Made by a program: the position numbers and the translations under genes
DNA from: PALSA-894 sp034669145
Lineage (GTDB): Bacteria; Pseudomonadota; Alphaproteobacteria; Rhizobiales; Xanthobacteraceae
DNA: 64,000 bases
Assembly: GCA_034669145.1 (NCBI GenBank)
Contig: JAXDNY010000060.1
Location: forward strand, 49,784 to 113,783
Reading direction: 5' to 3'
Notes under the pieces: generated by a model
Databases searched by the model: none
The model's input: the letters and a program-made list of their open reading frames with translations, nothing else
What the model was told of the DNA's origin: nothing
Shown: one piece after another, positions 17,582 through 26,163 of the stretch
Layout: every line of letters starts with the position of its first letter
Position numbering within the stretch: position 1 is the first letter of the stretch

Positions 17582-18583
17582 ACTGAGTGTGTCGCTCGGC
17601 CGCAGCCCACCCACCTCAATCCCGTTCCAGTTTCGCAACGTCGGCCGCACGAATCGTTCGAGCGCCGCGCGTTCTTCGCCGGACAGCGGCAGGAAGCGCG
17701 CGATCATCGCCGCCATCGCAACTTCGGCCGCGCGTGTTGCGCCATCGTCGCATTTGAGCGCAACACCGATGCCCTGCTCGGGTAGCGCGCCGCAAAACAC
17801 GCCTTCGGCACCAGTCTTGACCAGCACGCGTGCGCCGAAGCGCTTCATGATCTCGGTACAGAAGCGCCCGGTGCCGGCCACGTAGTAAGGCTGCGCCGCG
17901 CAGGCCGCGCGCAGGCGCACGGCTGCTTTCGCACGCTCGGGCGCCAAGCTCCTCCCCGTTGCAAACTTTGCGAAGGCATGCGCCAGCGCCGTCAACGGCA
18001 CGCCCCAAGTCGGGATCGAGCAGCCGTCGATGCCGCAGACATCCGCGCCGAGGCCCACGCGGGTGAGATCTTCGACCGCGGCGCGCACCTCGCGCTGCAC
18101 GACATGCTCCGCCGCAACATAGCCGCGATGATCCACACCCGCCGCACACGCGACGCACACAAAGCCCGCATGCTTGCCGGAGCAATTGTTATGCAGCGCC
18201 GACGGCGCGCCGCCGGACCGCGCGAGCCCCTGGCTCGAGGGCTGGTGGCTCGGCCAATGAACGCCACATTCGAGCGCGCCAAGATCGAGCCCGGCGCGCG
18301 CGAGCATGCGCGCCGCCACCTCGACATGCGCCGGCTCGCCGCCGTGACTGGCGCAAGCGAGCGCCAGTTCCTCGTCACCGAAGCCATAGCGGTCCGCGGC
18401 GCCGCTCTCGATCAGCGCCAGCGCCTGGATCGGCTTCACGGCCGAGCGCGGGTAGACCGGCCGCATCACATCGCCGAGCGACAGCACGGCCGCGCCGTCC
18501 GCGTCGACCACGGCAACCGCGCCGCGATGGCGGCTTTCGGTCAGCGCCCCACGCACCACTTCGACCAGAACGGGATTACGCAT
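17543..18583 (-). CDS. Asparaginase II-type (Rhizobium etli AnsA-like) amidohydrolase
   Basis: 346 residues. The family is unrelated to E. coli asparaginases and resembles the zinc-binding, Ser-Lys enzyme of Rhizobium. Ser47 and Lys50 stand in RSAVKPIQ, and Cys134 and Lys137 in HNNCSGKHAGF, at almost the positions reported for the R. etli enzyme (Ser48, Lys51, Cys135, Lys138). It would hydrolyse L-asparagine to aspartate and ammonia in the cytosol. The final 13 or so residues (VIPGDRRETRDP) are encoded by the right arm of a dispersed repeat, so the native end was probably replaced or extended. It diverges from the DUF3750 gene across 75 bases. Confidence 0.87.
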   Translation of the reverse strand: MRNPVLVEVVRGALTESRHRGAVAVVDADGAAVLSLGDVMRPVYPRSAVKPIQALALIESGAADRYGFGDEELALACASHGGEPAHVEVAARMLARAGLDLGALECGVHWPSHQPSSQGLARSGGAPSALHNNCSGKHAGFVCVACAAGVDHRGYVAAEHVVQREVRAAVEDLTRVGLGADVCGIDGCSIPTWGVPLTALAHAFAKFATGRSLAPERAKAAVRLRAACAAQPYYVAGTGRFCTEIMKRFGARVLVKTGAEGVFCGALPEQGIGVALKCDDGATRAAEVAMAAMIARFLPLSGEERAALERFVRPTLRNWNGIEVGGLRPSDTLSVIPGDRRETRDP

Positions 18584-18658
18584 TTGTCATGTTATCCGAT
18601 CGCTTGCCGCCTGCCCTTGCCACAGTCCCGGCGGAAACCATTTATACTCATCGATACC

Positions 18659-19447
18659 ATGGACCAGCCGCCCCGCCGTTCACGCCGCAAACTCATCATG
18701 CTCACCATTCTCGCATTGTTTCTGCTGCCGGTCGCGGCGCGCGCGGCGTTGTTCGCCTATGAGAACGGGCCGCGCTCCTGGCGCGACGCCGACTGGTCGA
18801 GCACCGGGACGCTGCCGGCCGCCGCCGCGCACCCGGCGGCGCGCGTGCTGGTGATGACCGGCCAGACCGGCGGCTGGAAGGGCGCGGTCGCGGTGCACAG
18901 CTGGATCGTGCTCAAGCGCGAGAACGCGCGCAGCTGGACCCGCTATGACGTGGTCGGCTGGGGCAATCCGGTGCGCACCAACGGCTGGGCGCCGGACGGA
19001 CGCTGGTACGGCAACCAGCCGACGGTGCTGGCCGACATCAGCGGCGCGCAGGCCGCCGCGCTCATCCCACGCATCGAGGAGACGGTGAAGGGCTACGCGT
19101 TCGCCAACTCGGGCGACTACCGCATCTGGCCGGGTCCGAACAGCAACACGTTCGTCGCGACCGTGCTGCGCGCCGTGCCGGAGCTCGGCGTGACGATGCC
19201 GCCGAACGCGATCGGGCGCGATTATCGGCCTTATCCGTATGTGGGCCTGAGCGACAGCGGTACCGGCGTCGAGGCGAGCCTGTGGGGCGTGCTCGGCGTC
19301 AAGCTCGGCTGGGTCGAGGGGATCGAGGTGAACGTGCTCGGCCTCGTCGCGGGGCTAGACCTGCGCCACCCGGCGGTGAAGCTGCCGGCGTTCGGGCGGA
19401 TCGGGTTCGAGGCGCCCGCCGTGCGCAGCGCCAACGCCGGATCATGA
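18659..19447 (+). CDS. DUF3750-family exported or membrane-anchored protein
   Basis: 262 residues. A basic N-terminus (MDQPPRRSRRKL) and one hydrophobic helix (IMLTILALFLLPVAARAAL) form a signal peptide or anchor. The body contains VAVHSWIVLKRENARSWTRYDVVGWGNPVR and YRIWPGPNSNTFVATVLRAVPEL, the recurring blocks of the DUF3750 family. His and Cys-like catalytic positions of papain-type lipid-modifying folds (H in HSW, N in NSNTF) are suggestive, but no function is established. A TATACT -10-like box lies ten bases upstream of the ATG. It converges with the MFS gene; the two stops overlap by six bases. Confidence 0.75.
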   Translation: MDQPPRRSRRKLIMLTILALFLLPVAARAALFAYENGPRSWRDADWSSTGTLPAAAAHPAARVLVMTGQTGGWKGAVAVHSWIVLKRENARSWTRYDVVGWGNPVRTNGWAPDGRWYGNQPTVLADISGAQAAALIPRIEETVKGYAFANSGDYRIWPGPNSNTFVATVLRAVPELGVTMPPNAIGRDYRPYPYVGLSDSGTGVEASLWGVLGVKLGWVEGIEVNVLGLVAGLDLRHPAVKLPAFGRIGFEAPAVRSANAGS

Positions 19448-20611
19448 GGCGGCGGGCATCCGCCGCTGCACCAGCCGGAGGAAGCCGGCGAGCACGAGAC
19501 AGCAGAGCAGCATCCCGACCGCGAACAGAAGCGACGCCGTGATCGATCCGGTCCAATCGCGCAATAGCCCCGCGAACGCGATCAGCACCGGCATGCCGCC
19601 GAAATACCAGAGAAAGTAGACCCCGAAGCCTGGCCCGCGCGCGCGCGGATTGATCACCTCGGCGGCAAGCGAGCCGACAACCGGCGTCGCGATCGAGAAC
19701 ACGATCCCGAACAGCGTGAACAAGAGGAATGGATAGGGGACGAACGGGATCAGCGCGCCGAGCACGATGCTGGCCGCGAGCCCGCTCACCATCACGATGT
19801 TCGGTGCCCGATAGTGCGTCGCCAGATAGCCCCCGAGCGGCAGGGCGAAGATGCACATCCACGACATCAGGCTGACGACAGCGCTCGCGCCCGCAATCGA
19901 AGCGCCGCGTTCGATCAGGTGAGCCGGCCCGAAGCTGAGCATCACCAGATAGGCGCCGTTCAGGAACATCCAGATGATGCCCGCTAGGCACGCGATCTTG
20001 ATGTCCGACCAGGTCAGTGTGTGTGGTTCTTCGGCGACCGACGCCCGATGATCGGAGGGACTGTGGTAGAACGCAGCCATCAGAAGCAGCGCCAGCGCAA
20101 CGAGCGTCGCGCTTGAACCGAATACGAATTGCCAGGATTGAACTTCCGCGAGCCAGCTCTGTGTCGCCTGACCGGCCGCGATCCCGACCGGCCAGCCGAC
20201 GATGAAGATCGCATTGCCGAGGAACAGTTCCTTGTCGGCGAACCAATCGGTCAGCATTTTCGACATCAGGACAATCAGGATCGCGCCGCCGACGCCGGCC
20301 AGAACATGGCCGAACAGGACCGTGTAGTAGGACTGCGCCTGGCACGCGACGACGCCGCCGATGACCATCAGCGCCATCCCGAACGTCACGACGGATTTGT
20401 CGCCGAAGCGCCGGCCGAGAAACCCGCTCGGCAGCGAGATCGCGATCCCGGGCAGGATGAAGCCGCCGACCAGCAGCCCGACTTGAGTGTAGCCGATGCC
20501 GAAATCGTGGATCAGGAAGGGGGCAACCGATCCGGCCGACTGGAACTGGTATCCGAGCGCAAATCGGGCTGCGAACAGCACCGCAAGGATGAACCAACGG
20601 CTTTCGAGCAT
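19442..20611 (-). CDS. Major facilitator superfamily transporter
   Basis: 389 residues with twelve predicted helices in two halves. The loop 2-3 motif is PSGFLGRRFGDKSVV, a variant of the MFS GxxxDRxGRR signature, and helix 4 holds GHVLAGVGGAILIVLMSKMLTDWF. It resembles the CynX/NIMT-like and oxalate-type carriers in size and loops, but I cannot assign a substrate. It is monocistronic as far as can be seen: it converges with the DUF3750 gene on one side and is divergent from the GGDEF-EAL gene across 225 bases, where the control regions of both genes must lie. Confidence 0.85.
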   Translation of the reverse strand: MLESRWFILAVLFAARFALGYQFQSAGSVAPFLIHDFGIGYTQVGLLVGGFILPGIAISLPSGFLGRRFGDKSVVTFGMALMVIGGVVACQAQSYYTVLFGHVLAGVGGAILIVLMSKMLTDWFADKELFLGNAIFIVGWPVGIAAGQATQSWLAEVQSWQFVFGSSATLVALALLLMAAFYHSPSDHRASVAEEPHTLTWSDIKIACLAGIIWMFLNGAYLVMLSFGPAHLIERGASIAGASAVVSLMSWMCIFALPLGGYLATHYRAPNIVMVSGLAASIVLGALIPFVPYPFLLFTLFGIVFSIATPVVGSLAAEVINPRARGPGFGVYFLWYFGGMPVLIAFAGLLRDWTGSITASLLFAVGMLLCCLVLAGFLRLVQRRMPAAS

Positions 20612-20836
20612 GAAGTTCCCTTGGCGTGCGTCCGGATAGGCGCACGGTCACCGTCCCCAACAACGTGAGGGTGAAGACTCGGCCCCTGCCTATTGGTTAA
20701 TGGGCCGTTGACCGTGGGGCAAGCCAACATCCCCCATTTTCATTTACCGCATAGATAGATTGTTCATCCAAAGTCACCGTGCGCTGGCGGAGCCAGTGCT
20801 GCTTTTCCGGGCCTTTGCGCCCCACGTGGGTGAGTT

Positions 20837-23161
20837 TTGATGACATCCATAAGTCTGTCTTCCGGAGCCGTCGAACGGCCGATCGCGGTCCCGCCCGACA
20901 TCTACATCCCTTTGGTTGATTCCCTCTACAAGGATGGCCGCACGCTGCTGACCGGCACGATCTTCGTCGTCGGGTCGATCCTCACCACGTTCTGGAAGAC
21001 CGGCGAGCCGCTGTTCCTCGTCTGCGCGCTCGCGGTCGTTGCGGTCGCCTGCGTGCGCGGCCTCGTCATGCGCGCCTACGCGCGCGTCCGCACGACCGTA
21101 AAGAGCAACGCAATCGCGCGGCGCTGGGAGAAGCGCTACGTCGCGGGCGCAGCGTCCTCGGTCGGCCTGCTCGGAATCTGGTGCTACATCGCGTTCTCCA
21201 GGACCAGCGATCCCTTCGCGCATCTCATCAGCTTTTCGATGACCATCGCCTACGTGGTCGGGATCTTCGGCCGCAACTTCGGCAATTCGCGTTCGGTCAT
21301 CATCCAGATCATGTGCGCGTGGGTCCCGATCACGGCCGCGCTGCTGCTGCACGGCGACATCTACCACTGGATCTTCGCCGGCCTGCTCGGGCCGTTTTTC
21401 CTCGCCGTGAAGTTCATCGCCGAGCGCTTGCGGCTGACCTTGCTCGACGCCGTGGTCGCATCGCGCGACATGGCGTTGCTGGCAAAGCGGTTCGATACGG
21501 CGCTCAACAACATGCCGCACGGCCTGTGCATGTTCGATGCCGAGCGCCGCATCGTCGTGGCCAACAAGCGGTTGAGCGAGCATCTCGGCTTGCCGGTGGA
21601 AAGCGAACTGAAAGGGTTGAGTCCGGAGCGGCTGGTGACGCTCGCTGTCGAAACCGGGCTGATCCCGAACGATCAGGCCGAGCGGCTGGTTGGCGATCTC
21701 AATGCCCGCCTTTCGGGCGCCGAGACCCATGCTTTCGCGGTCGACCTGCACAACAGCAGAACGCTCGAATTCACCGTGCAGCCGATGGAGAACGGCGGAA
21801 TGGTGCTGCTGGGCGAGGACATCACCGAGCGCAAGATCGCGCAGGCCAGGATCAATCATCTCGCGCGGTTCGACTCGCTGACCGGCTTGCCGAACCGGAC
21901 GATCCTGCGCAGCCGCATGGACAACGCACTCGCGGAGTGCACCTCCGAGCAAATGTGCGCGGTGCACTTCATCGACCTCGACCAGTTCAAGCAGGTCAAC
22001 GATACGCTGGGGCATTCGCGCGGCGATCTGCTGCTGGTGGCGGTCGCGGAGCGGTTGCGCAAGGTCGTGCGCGAGACCGATGTCATCGCGCGCTTCGGCG
22101 GTGACGAGTTCGTGGTGTTGCAGTATCCCGTGACGTCGCTCGACCAGGCGTCCGCGCTCGCCCAGCGCATGCTGGAAGGCCTCAAGGGAAACTACGAGAT
22201 CGACGGCCACGAAGTCGCCGTCAGCGCCAGCATCGGGCTCGCCATCGCAAGCGCCACGGATACCGATGCGGATCAACTCCTGAAAAACTCCGACATGGCG
22301 CTGTACCGCGCGAAGGCGGAAAACCGCGGGACCTGGCGCTGGTTCGAGGCCGAGATGGAAGCGCGCGCGCAAGCGCGCCGCAGCCTCGAACTCGACCTGC
22401 GTACCGCGCTCGAAGCCGAGGCCTTCGATCTTTATTACCAGCCGATCTTCGACATCCGCACCCGGCGCATCCTCTCCTGCGAGGCTCTGCTGCGCTGGCA
22501 CCATCACGAACGCGGCATGGTGTCGCCGGGAGAGTTCATCTCGGTTGCGGAGGAGATGGGCATTATCGTCGAAATCGGACAGCAGGTGTTGCGCAAGGCC
22601 TGCCTCGAATGCCGCCGCTGGCCGGGCGATACGCGCGTCGCCGTCAACCTTTCGCCCATCCAGTTCAGCCGGTCGAATGTTCCAGCGACCATCCGCCAGA
22701 CGCTGGCGGCCACCGGTCTTGCGGCGGATCGCCTGCACGTCGAGATCACCGAATCGACCCTGCTGCAGGACACGCGCAAGACACGGGCCGCGCTGCGCCA
22801 GCTCGAAACGATCGGTGTGCAGGTCTCGCTCGACGACTTCGGTACGGGGTATTCGAGTCTGAGCTATCTGCACAGCTTCCCGCTGCACAAGGTCAAGATC
22901 GACCAGTCCTTCGTGCAGGATCTCAATAACGCGCGCCGGGTGACGCTGCTGCGTGGTGTGGCGCGACTGAGCGCGGAACTGGGGCTGCGCGTCACGGTCG
23001 AAGGCGTAGAAACCGAAGAACAGCTCGCATTGATCGCGGGCGAAACGAGCGTCGACGAGGTGCAGGGCTATCTGCTCGGCAGGCCCCTGCCCGCCGCCGA
23101 TGTCCGCGAGCTGTTGAACGCGATGAATCCGGCGTCGGCCGCGATGGAACAAGTGGCCTGA
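20837..23161 (+). CDS. Membrane-bound PAS-GGDEF-EAL cyclic-di-GMP enzyme
   Basis: 774 residues. Five or so helices occupy about 35-205 (LLTGTIFVVGSILTTFW, FLVCALAVVAVACV, SSVGLLGIWCYIAF and others), then a PAS-like domain (about 215-335). GGDEF is intact at 421-425 (ARFGGDEFVV) and EAL is intact at 549-551 (CEALLRWHHHERG). The EAL domain keeps NLSPIQF, EITES, DDFGTGYSS, KIDQSFV, VEGVET and VQGYLLGRP, so metal and base residues look complete. It could make and break c-di-GMP; the net direction is not predictable. An RxxD inhibitory site is not evident before GGDEF. A hairpin with a T-run follows the stop. Confidence 0.9.
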   Translation: MMTSISLSSGAVERPIAVPPDIYIPLVDSLYKDGRTLLTGTIFVVGSILTTFWKTGEPLFLVCALAVVAVACVRGLVMRAYARVRTTVKSNAIARRWEKRYVAGAASSVGLLGIWCYIAFSRTSDPFAHLISFSMTIAYVVGIFGRNFGNSRSVIIQIMCAWVPITAALLLHGDIYHWIFAGLLGPFFLAVKFIAERLRLTLLDAVVASRDMALLAKRFDTALNNMPHGLCMFDAERRIVVANKRLSEHLGLPVESELKGLSPERLVTLAVETGLIPNDQAERLVGDLNARLSGAETHAFAVDLHNSRTLEFTVQPMENGGMVLLGEDITERKIAQARINHLARFDSLTGLPNRTILRSRMDNALAECTSEQMCAVHFIDLDQFKQVNDTLGHSRGDLLLVAVAERLRKVVRETDVIARFGGDEFVVLQYPVTSLDQASALAQRMLEGLKGNYEIDGHEVAVSASIGLAIASATDTDADQLLKNSDMALYRAKAENRGTWRWFEAEMEARAQARRSLELDLRTALEAEAFDLYYQPIFDIRTRRILSCEALLRWHHHERGMVSPGEFISVAEEMGIIVEIGQQVLRKACLECRRWPGDTRVAVNLSPIQFSRSNVPATIRQTLAATGLAADRLHVEITESTLLQDTRKTRAALRQLETIGVQVSLDDFGTGYSSLSYLHSFPLHKVKIDQSFVQDLNNARRVTLLRGVARLSAELGLRVTVEGVETEEQLALIAGETSVDEVQGYLLGRPLPAADVRELLNAMNPASAAMEQVA

Positions 23162-23175
23162 GCTCGCCCGATCGT

Positions 23176-23224
23176 GCGCAGGCGACGTAGCGGGTAACGC
23201 CTGCGCGCAGGTATTTTTATTTTC
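23176..23224 (+). terminator. Candidate rho-independent terminator after the GGDEF-EAL gene
   Basis: GCGCAGGCG (23176-23184) pairs with CGCCTGCGC (23198-23206) across a 13-base loop, 15 bases after the stop, and is followed by a T-rich run (tatttttatttt) a few bases later. Confidence 0.6.
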
Positions 23225-23463
23225 TAGTATAGATTGTTAGGTGGTAGACCGGACTGCAGACGATCGCAGGTCGTTTCCAGGTGTTGCGCGATCGCGGCTA
23301 AGGATCGCCGCAGCCCGCAAATCAACACACGTCAGGAACTCGCAAGCCATCGTGGTTCTTGACCGCATGCCCTCGCCGCCATTCGGACGATCCCAGCCTA
23401 ATCGCACAGTGACGATACGTAAGCTCCCTCGGCGGTTCGCCTCAAAGGTTCCGGCCGAGTTAA

Positions 23464-23499
23464 CCTTAACGGACCGCTAAGGTTGTAAACCCGTTAAGG
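23464..23499. promoter_or_regulatory. Inverted repeat upstream of the FeeM-like gene
   Basis: CCTTAACGG (23464-23472) and CCGTTAAGG (23491-23499) are perfect inverted copies 18 bases apart. A nested pair, AACCTTA (23462-23468) and TAAGGTT (23478-23484), shares the left arm. The element ends 46 bases before the ATG, so it may be an operator or a pair of alternative RNA hairpins. Confidence 0.4.
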
Positions 23500-23545
23500 A
23501 AGTGTTAATCCATTTCTCACGGTGCGATAGTGAGGAGGGGTGAGT

Positions 23546-24331
23546 ATGGGTGCCGCGGCGGTTGCGCTGTCTCCTGTCGAGTCCCGTTTCGCTCCACGGC
23601 CCGAACCTCAAAACAATTTTTCCAATCGCGTCGCGGAGTTGCTGGACCGGCTCGACTGCCGGCTTGCGGAAACACCCGAAGAGCGCGAGTCGATCTTCCG
23701 CCTGCGCTACGAGTGCTACCTGCGCGAAGGCGCGATCTCTCCCAACGCGTCGGAGACCTTCTCCGACCGCTACGACGACTCGCCGAACGCCCGCATCTTC
23801 GGCCTCTATCTCGACGGCGAGCTTGCGAGCTCGATCCGCATCCACGTCACTTCGCCGGAGCATTCCGACTTTCCGAGCTACCACGTGTTCGAGGATCTGC
23901 TCGAACCCGAGCTGAGCGCAGGCCAGGTGATCGTCGACCCGACGCGCTTCGTGACCAACAAGACGCTGTCCCAACTCAATCCCGGCCTGCCCTACGCGAC
24001 GCTGCGTCTGTGCTGGCTCGCGGCCGAGCACTTCAAAGCCGAGCATTTCCTCGTCGCGATCCGCACCGAGCATCAGGCGTTCTACAAGCGCACGTTCCGC
24101 CACCACCTGATCTGCGATGCGCGCCCCTACCCGTTGCTCGCCAAGCCGATCAGCCTGATGACGGTGGACGTCGCACACGTCTCCGAGCAGGTCTACCGGC
24201 GCTATCCGTTCTTCCGCTCGACATTCTTCGAGCGGCGCATGCTGTTCGAACGGAGCCTTTGGATGCCCGCCCAATCCGTGCCGCGGGCCGCGACCGTGCT
24301 GTCGATCGATCACTACCGGGCGGCGCAGTAA
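23546..24331 (+). CDS. FeeM-like N-acyl amino acid synthase / GNAT-fold acyltransferase
   Basis: 261 residues. The ATG at 23546 sits five bases after GAGGAGGGG; a GTG two codons earlier is too close to that site. The fold is GNAT-like: RYECYLREGAISPN near 55-70, then VFEDLLEPELSAGQVIVDPTRFVTN (about 115-140), a block shared with FeeM and other acyl-homoserine-lactone-synthase-related enzymes, and AIRTEHQAFYKRTFRHH. FeeM joins a fatty acyl chain from acyl-carrier protein to the amine of tyrosine. The acyl chain and amine used here are unknown. It is a cytosolic protein without membrane segments. It stands alone, separated from arsS by a family A repeat. Confidence 0.72.
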   Translation: MGAAAVALSPVESRFAPRPEPQNNFSNRVAELLDRLDCRLAETPEERESIFRLRYECYLREGAISPNASETFSDRYDDSPNARIFGLYLDGELASSIRIHVTSPEHSDFPSYHVFEDLLEPELSAGQVIVDPTRFVTNKTLSQLNPGLPYATLRLCWLAAEHFKAEHFLVAIRTEHQAFYKRTFRHHLICDARPYPLLAKPISLMTVDVAHVSEQVYRRYPFFRSTFFERRMLFERSLWMPAQSVPRAATVLSIDHYRAAQ

Positions 24332-24380
24332 CCCGCCCCATCGACACCGCCGCGCGAAACAAACGATCACTCACGCGAAT

Positions 24381-24492
24381 GTCATCCCGGCCGAAGCTCG
24401 CTTAGCGGGCGAGAGCCGGGACCCATGCTGCAAAATTCGCTATCCTGTGGGATATGGGTCCCGGATAGCCGCTTTGCGGCTTCCGGGATGAC
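24381..24492. repeat. Palindromic repeat family A, copy 2
   Basis: Left arm GTCATCCCGGCCGAAG..GAGCCGGGACCCAT and right arm ATGGGTCCCGGATAGCC..TTCCGGGATGAC. It lies between the FeeM-like gene and arsS, and creates false upstream start codons in the arsS frame. Confidence 0.85.
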
Positions 24493-24505
24493 AGCCGGTG
24501 AGATC

Positions 24506-25480
24506 ATGAAGGACTCGTGGCCCCTGCTCGACAAGATTCCGTTCCCCGCCATCCAGCGCGGGCGGCTGGAAACCCTGCAGGTCAATGTCGGCTATCGCTG
24601 CAATCAGTCGTGCGTGCATTGCCACGTCAATGCCGGGCCGAACCGCACCGAGGAAATGGACGCCGCGACCGCCGATCTGGTGGTCGCGTTCCTGGAACGG
24701 CGGCGCATCTCGACACTCGACATCACCGGCGGCGCGCCCGAGCTGAACGCAAACTTCCGCCGCATGGTGAGCGCCGCGCGCGACATGGCGGTGAAGGTGA
24801 TCGACCGCCATAACCTGACCGTGCAGGAGCAGCCGGGGCAGGAAGACCTCGCGGAATTCCTTGCCGCCAACCAGGTCGAGATCGTCGCCTCGATGCCCTG
24901 CTATTTGCAGGATAATGTCGACAACCAGCGCGGCAAGGGCGTCTATGACGGCTCGGTGCGCGGCTTGAAGCGCCTCAACGCGCTCGGCTACGGCCGCGAG
25001 GGATCCGGGTTGACGCTCAACCTCGTCTACAATCCGCTCGGCCCCTCGCTGCCGCCGCCGCAGCTTGAGCTTGAGGCCGACTACAAGCGCGTGCTCGGTG
25101 AACGGTTCGGCATCGTGTTCAACAGCCTGTTCACGCTCGCCAACATGCCGATCCAGCGCTTCGGTGCGATCCTGTTGTCGCGGGGCGAGTTCGACGGCTA
25201 TCTGCACACGCTGCAACACGCGCATCGCGACGACAATCTTGCCGGCGTGATGTGCCGCACCCTGCTCTCGGTGGATTATCGCGGCTACGTCTATGATTGC
25301 GACTTCAACCAGATGCTCGATCTGCCGCTCACGCACGGCGGCTACGAGCGCGTGCATCTCCATGATTTGCTCGACGAGGACATCACGGGCAATCCGATCC
25401 GCGTCGCCGGCCACTGCTTCGGCTGCACCGCCGGGCAGGGCTCGAGCTGCGGCGGCGCGCTGAAGGAAGCGGCGGAGTGA
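24506..25480 (+). CDS. arsS: Arsenosugar biosynthesis radical SAM protein ArsS
   Basis: 324 residues from the ATG at 24506; the frame extends upstream only into a repeat. The radical-SAM cluster motif is Cys32-x3-Cys36-x2-Cys39 (GYRCNQSCVHCHVNAGPNR). LDITGGAPELN is the family GGE-like SAM site, and NLVYNPLGPSLPP plus the C-terminal Cys group HCFGCTAGQGSSCGGA match ArsS (formerly DUF3641). ArsS transfers the adenosyl carbon of SAM to methylated arsenic, giving a deoxyadenosyl-arsenical precursor of arsenosugars. The glycosyltransferase gene overlaps its stop by four bases. No arsM or arsR is in the window. Confidence 0.9.
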   Translation: MKDSWPLLDKIPFPAIQRGRLETLQVNVGYRCNQSCVHCHVNAGPNRTEEMDAATADLVVAFLERRRISTLDITGGAPELNANFRRMVSAARDMAVKVIDRHNLTVQEQPGQEDLAEFLAANQVEIVASMPCYLQDNVDNQRGKGVYDGSVRGLKRLNALGYGREGSGLTLNLVYNPLGPSLPPPQLELEADYKRVLGERFGIVFNSLFTLANMPIQRFGAILLSRGEFDGYLHTLQHAHRDDNLAGVMCRTLLSVDYRGYVYDCDFNQMLDLPLTHGGYERVHLHDLLDEDITGNPIRVAGHCFGCTAGQGSSCGGALKEAAE

Positions 25481-26163
25481 CGGCACGGCCGTCGCTCTCC
25501 ATTATTCTCCCGGTTCTCGACGAAGCTGCGAATATTGTCGCGGCGCTGGAGGCATTGGCACCGCTGCATTCCCGCGGAGCGGAGATCATCATTGCCGATG
25601 GTGGGAGCCGCGACGCGACGACCGCACTCGCTCGGCCTCTCGCCGACCGCGTTCTTGTCAGCGCGCGCGGGCGCGCCACACAGATGAATGCCGGGGCCGG
25701 GGCGGCGCGCGGCGGCGTGCTCTTGTTCCTGCATGCCGACACGCGGCCGCCCGCGGATGCCGACCGGCTGATCCTTGAAGGTCTGGCGCAATCGCGGCGC
25801 GCCTGGGGGCGCTTCGATGTGACGATCGAGGGCGAACACCCGCTGTTCCCCGTCATCGCATGGTTCATGAATACCCGCTCGCACCTCACCGGCATCGCGA
25901 CGGGCGATCAGGCGATATTCGTCACGCGCGCCGCGTTCGACGCGGCCGGCGGATTTCCCGAGATCGCCCTGATGGAAGACATTGCGTTCGCACGCCACCT
26001 CAAGCGCGTGTCGCATCCGCTCTGCCTGCGTGCGCGCGTGACCACGTCAGGCCGGCGCTGGGAGACGCGCGGGGTGCTGCGCACGGTCTTTCTGATGTGG
26101 CGCTTGCGGCTTGCGTATTTTTTCGGAGCGGATCCGCAGGAGCTTGCGCGGCGGTACGGCTAA
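25477..26163 (+). CDS. Family 2 glycosyltransferase of the arsenosugar type (TIGR04283-like)
   Basis: 228 residues, starting with GTG that overlaps the arsS stop (GTGA). The N-terminal GT-A fold is clear: SLSIILPVLDEAANIVAALEAL, then IIIADGGSRDATTALA, and LLFLHADTRPP, whose HAD replaces the usual DxD metal site. MEDIAFARHLKR is the family acceptor-side motif. The C-terminus has a hydrophobic stretch (VFLMWRLRLAYFFGA) that may touch the membrane. This family accompanies ArsS in many bacteria and is thought to add a sugar in arsenosugar formation; the actual donor and acceptor are unproven. It converges with the alcohol dehydrogenase gene, overlapping by four bases. Confidence 0.85.
   Translation: MTARPSLSIILPVLDEAANIVAALEALAPLHSRGAEIIIADGGSRDATTALARPLADRVLVSARGRATQMNAGAGAARGGVLLFLHADTRPPADADRLILEGLAQSRRAWGRFDVTIEGEHPLFPVIAWFMNTRSHLTGIATGDQAIFVTRAAFDAAGGFPEIALMEDIAFARHLKRVSHPLCLRARVTTSGRRWETRGVLRTVFLMWRLRLAYFFGADPQELARRYG

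Larger units (their letters stand above)
23162..23545. other. 384-base intergenic region with terminator and inverted repeats
   Basis: The left end holds a terminator-like hairpin. The right end holds a set of nested inverted repeats and the GGAGG ribosome site of the FeeM-like gene. An open stretch between them has no convincing start or codon bias, and I see no gene in it. Confidence 0.6.

Noticed and set aside
20774..23152. Open frame of 792 codons on the minus strand
   Set aside because: It is antiparallel to the GGDEF-EAL gene, whose motifs are intact. The translation is Arg/His/Asp-rich with no domain, a typical GC-rich shadow.
23241..23480. 79-codon frame upstream of the FeeM-like gene
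   Set aside because: It lacks a ribosome site, overlaps inverted repeats, and has no similarity I recognise.
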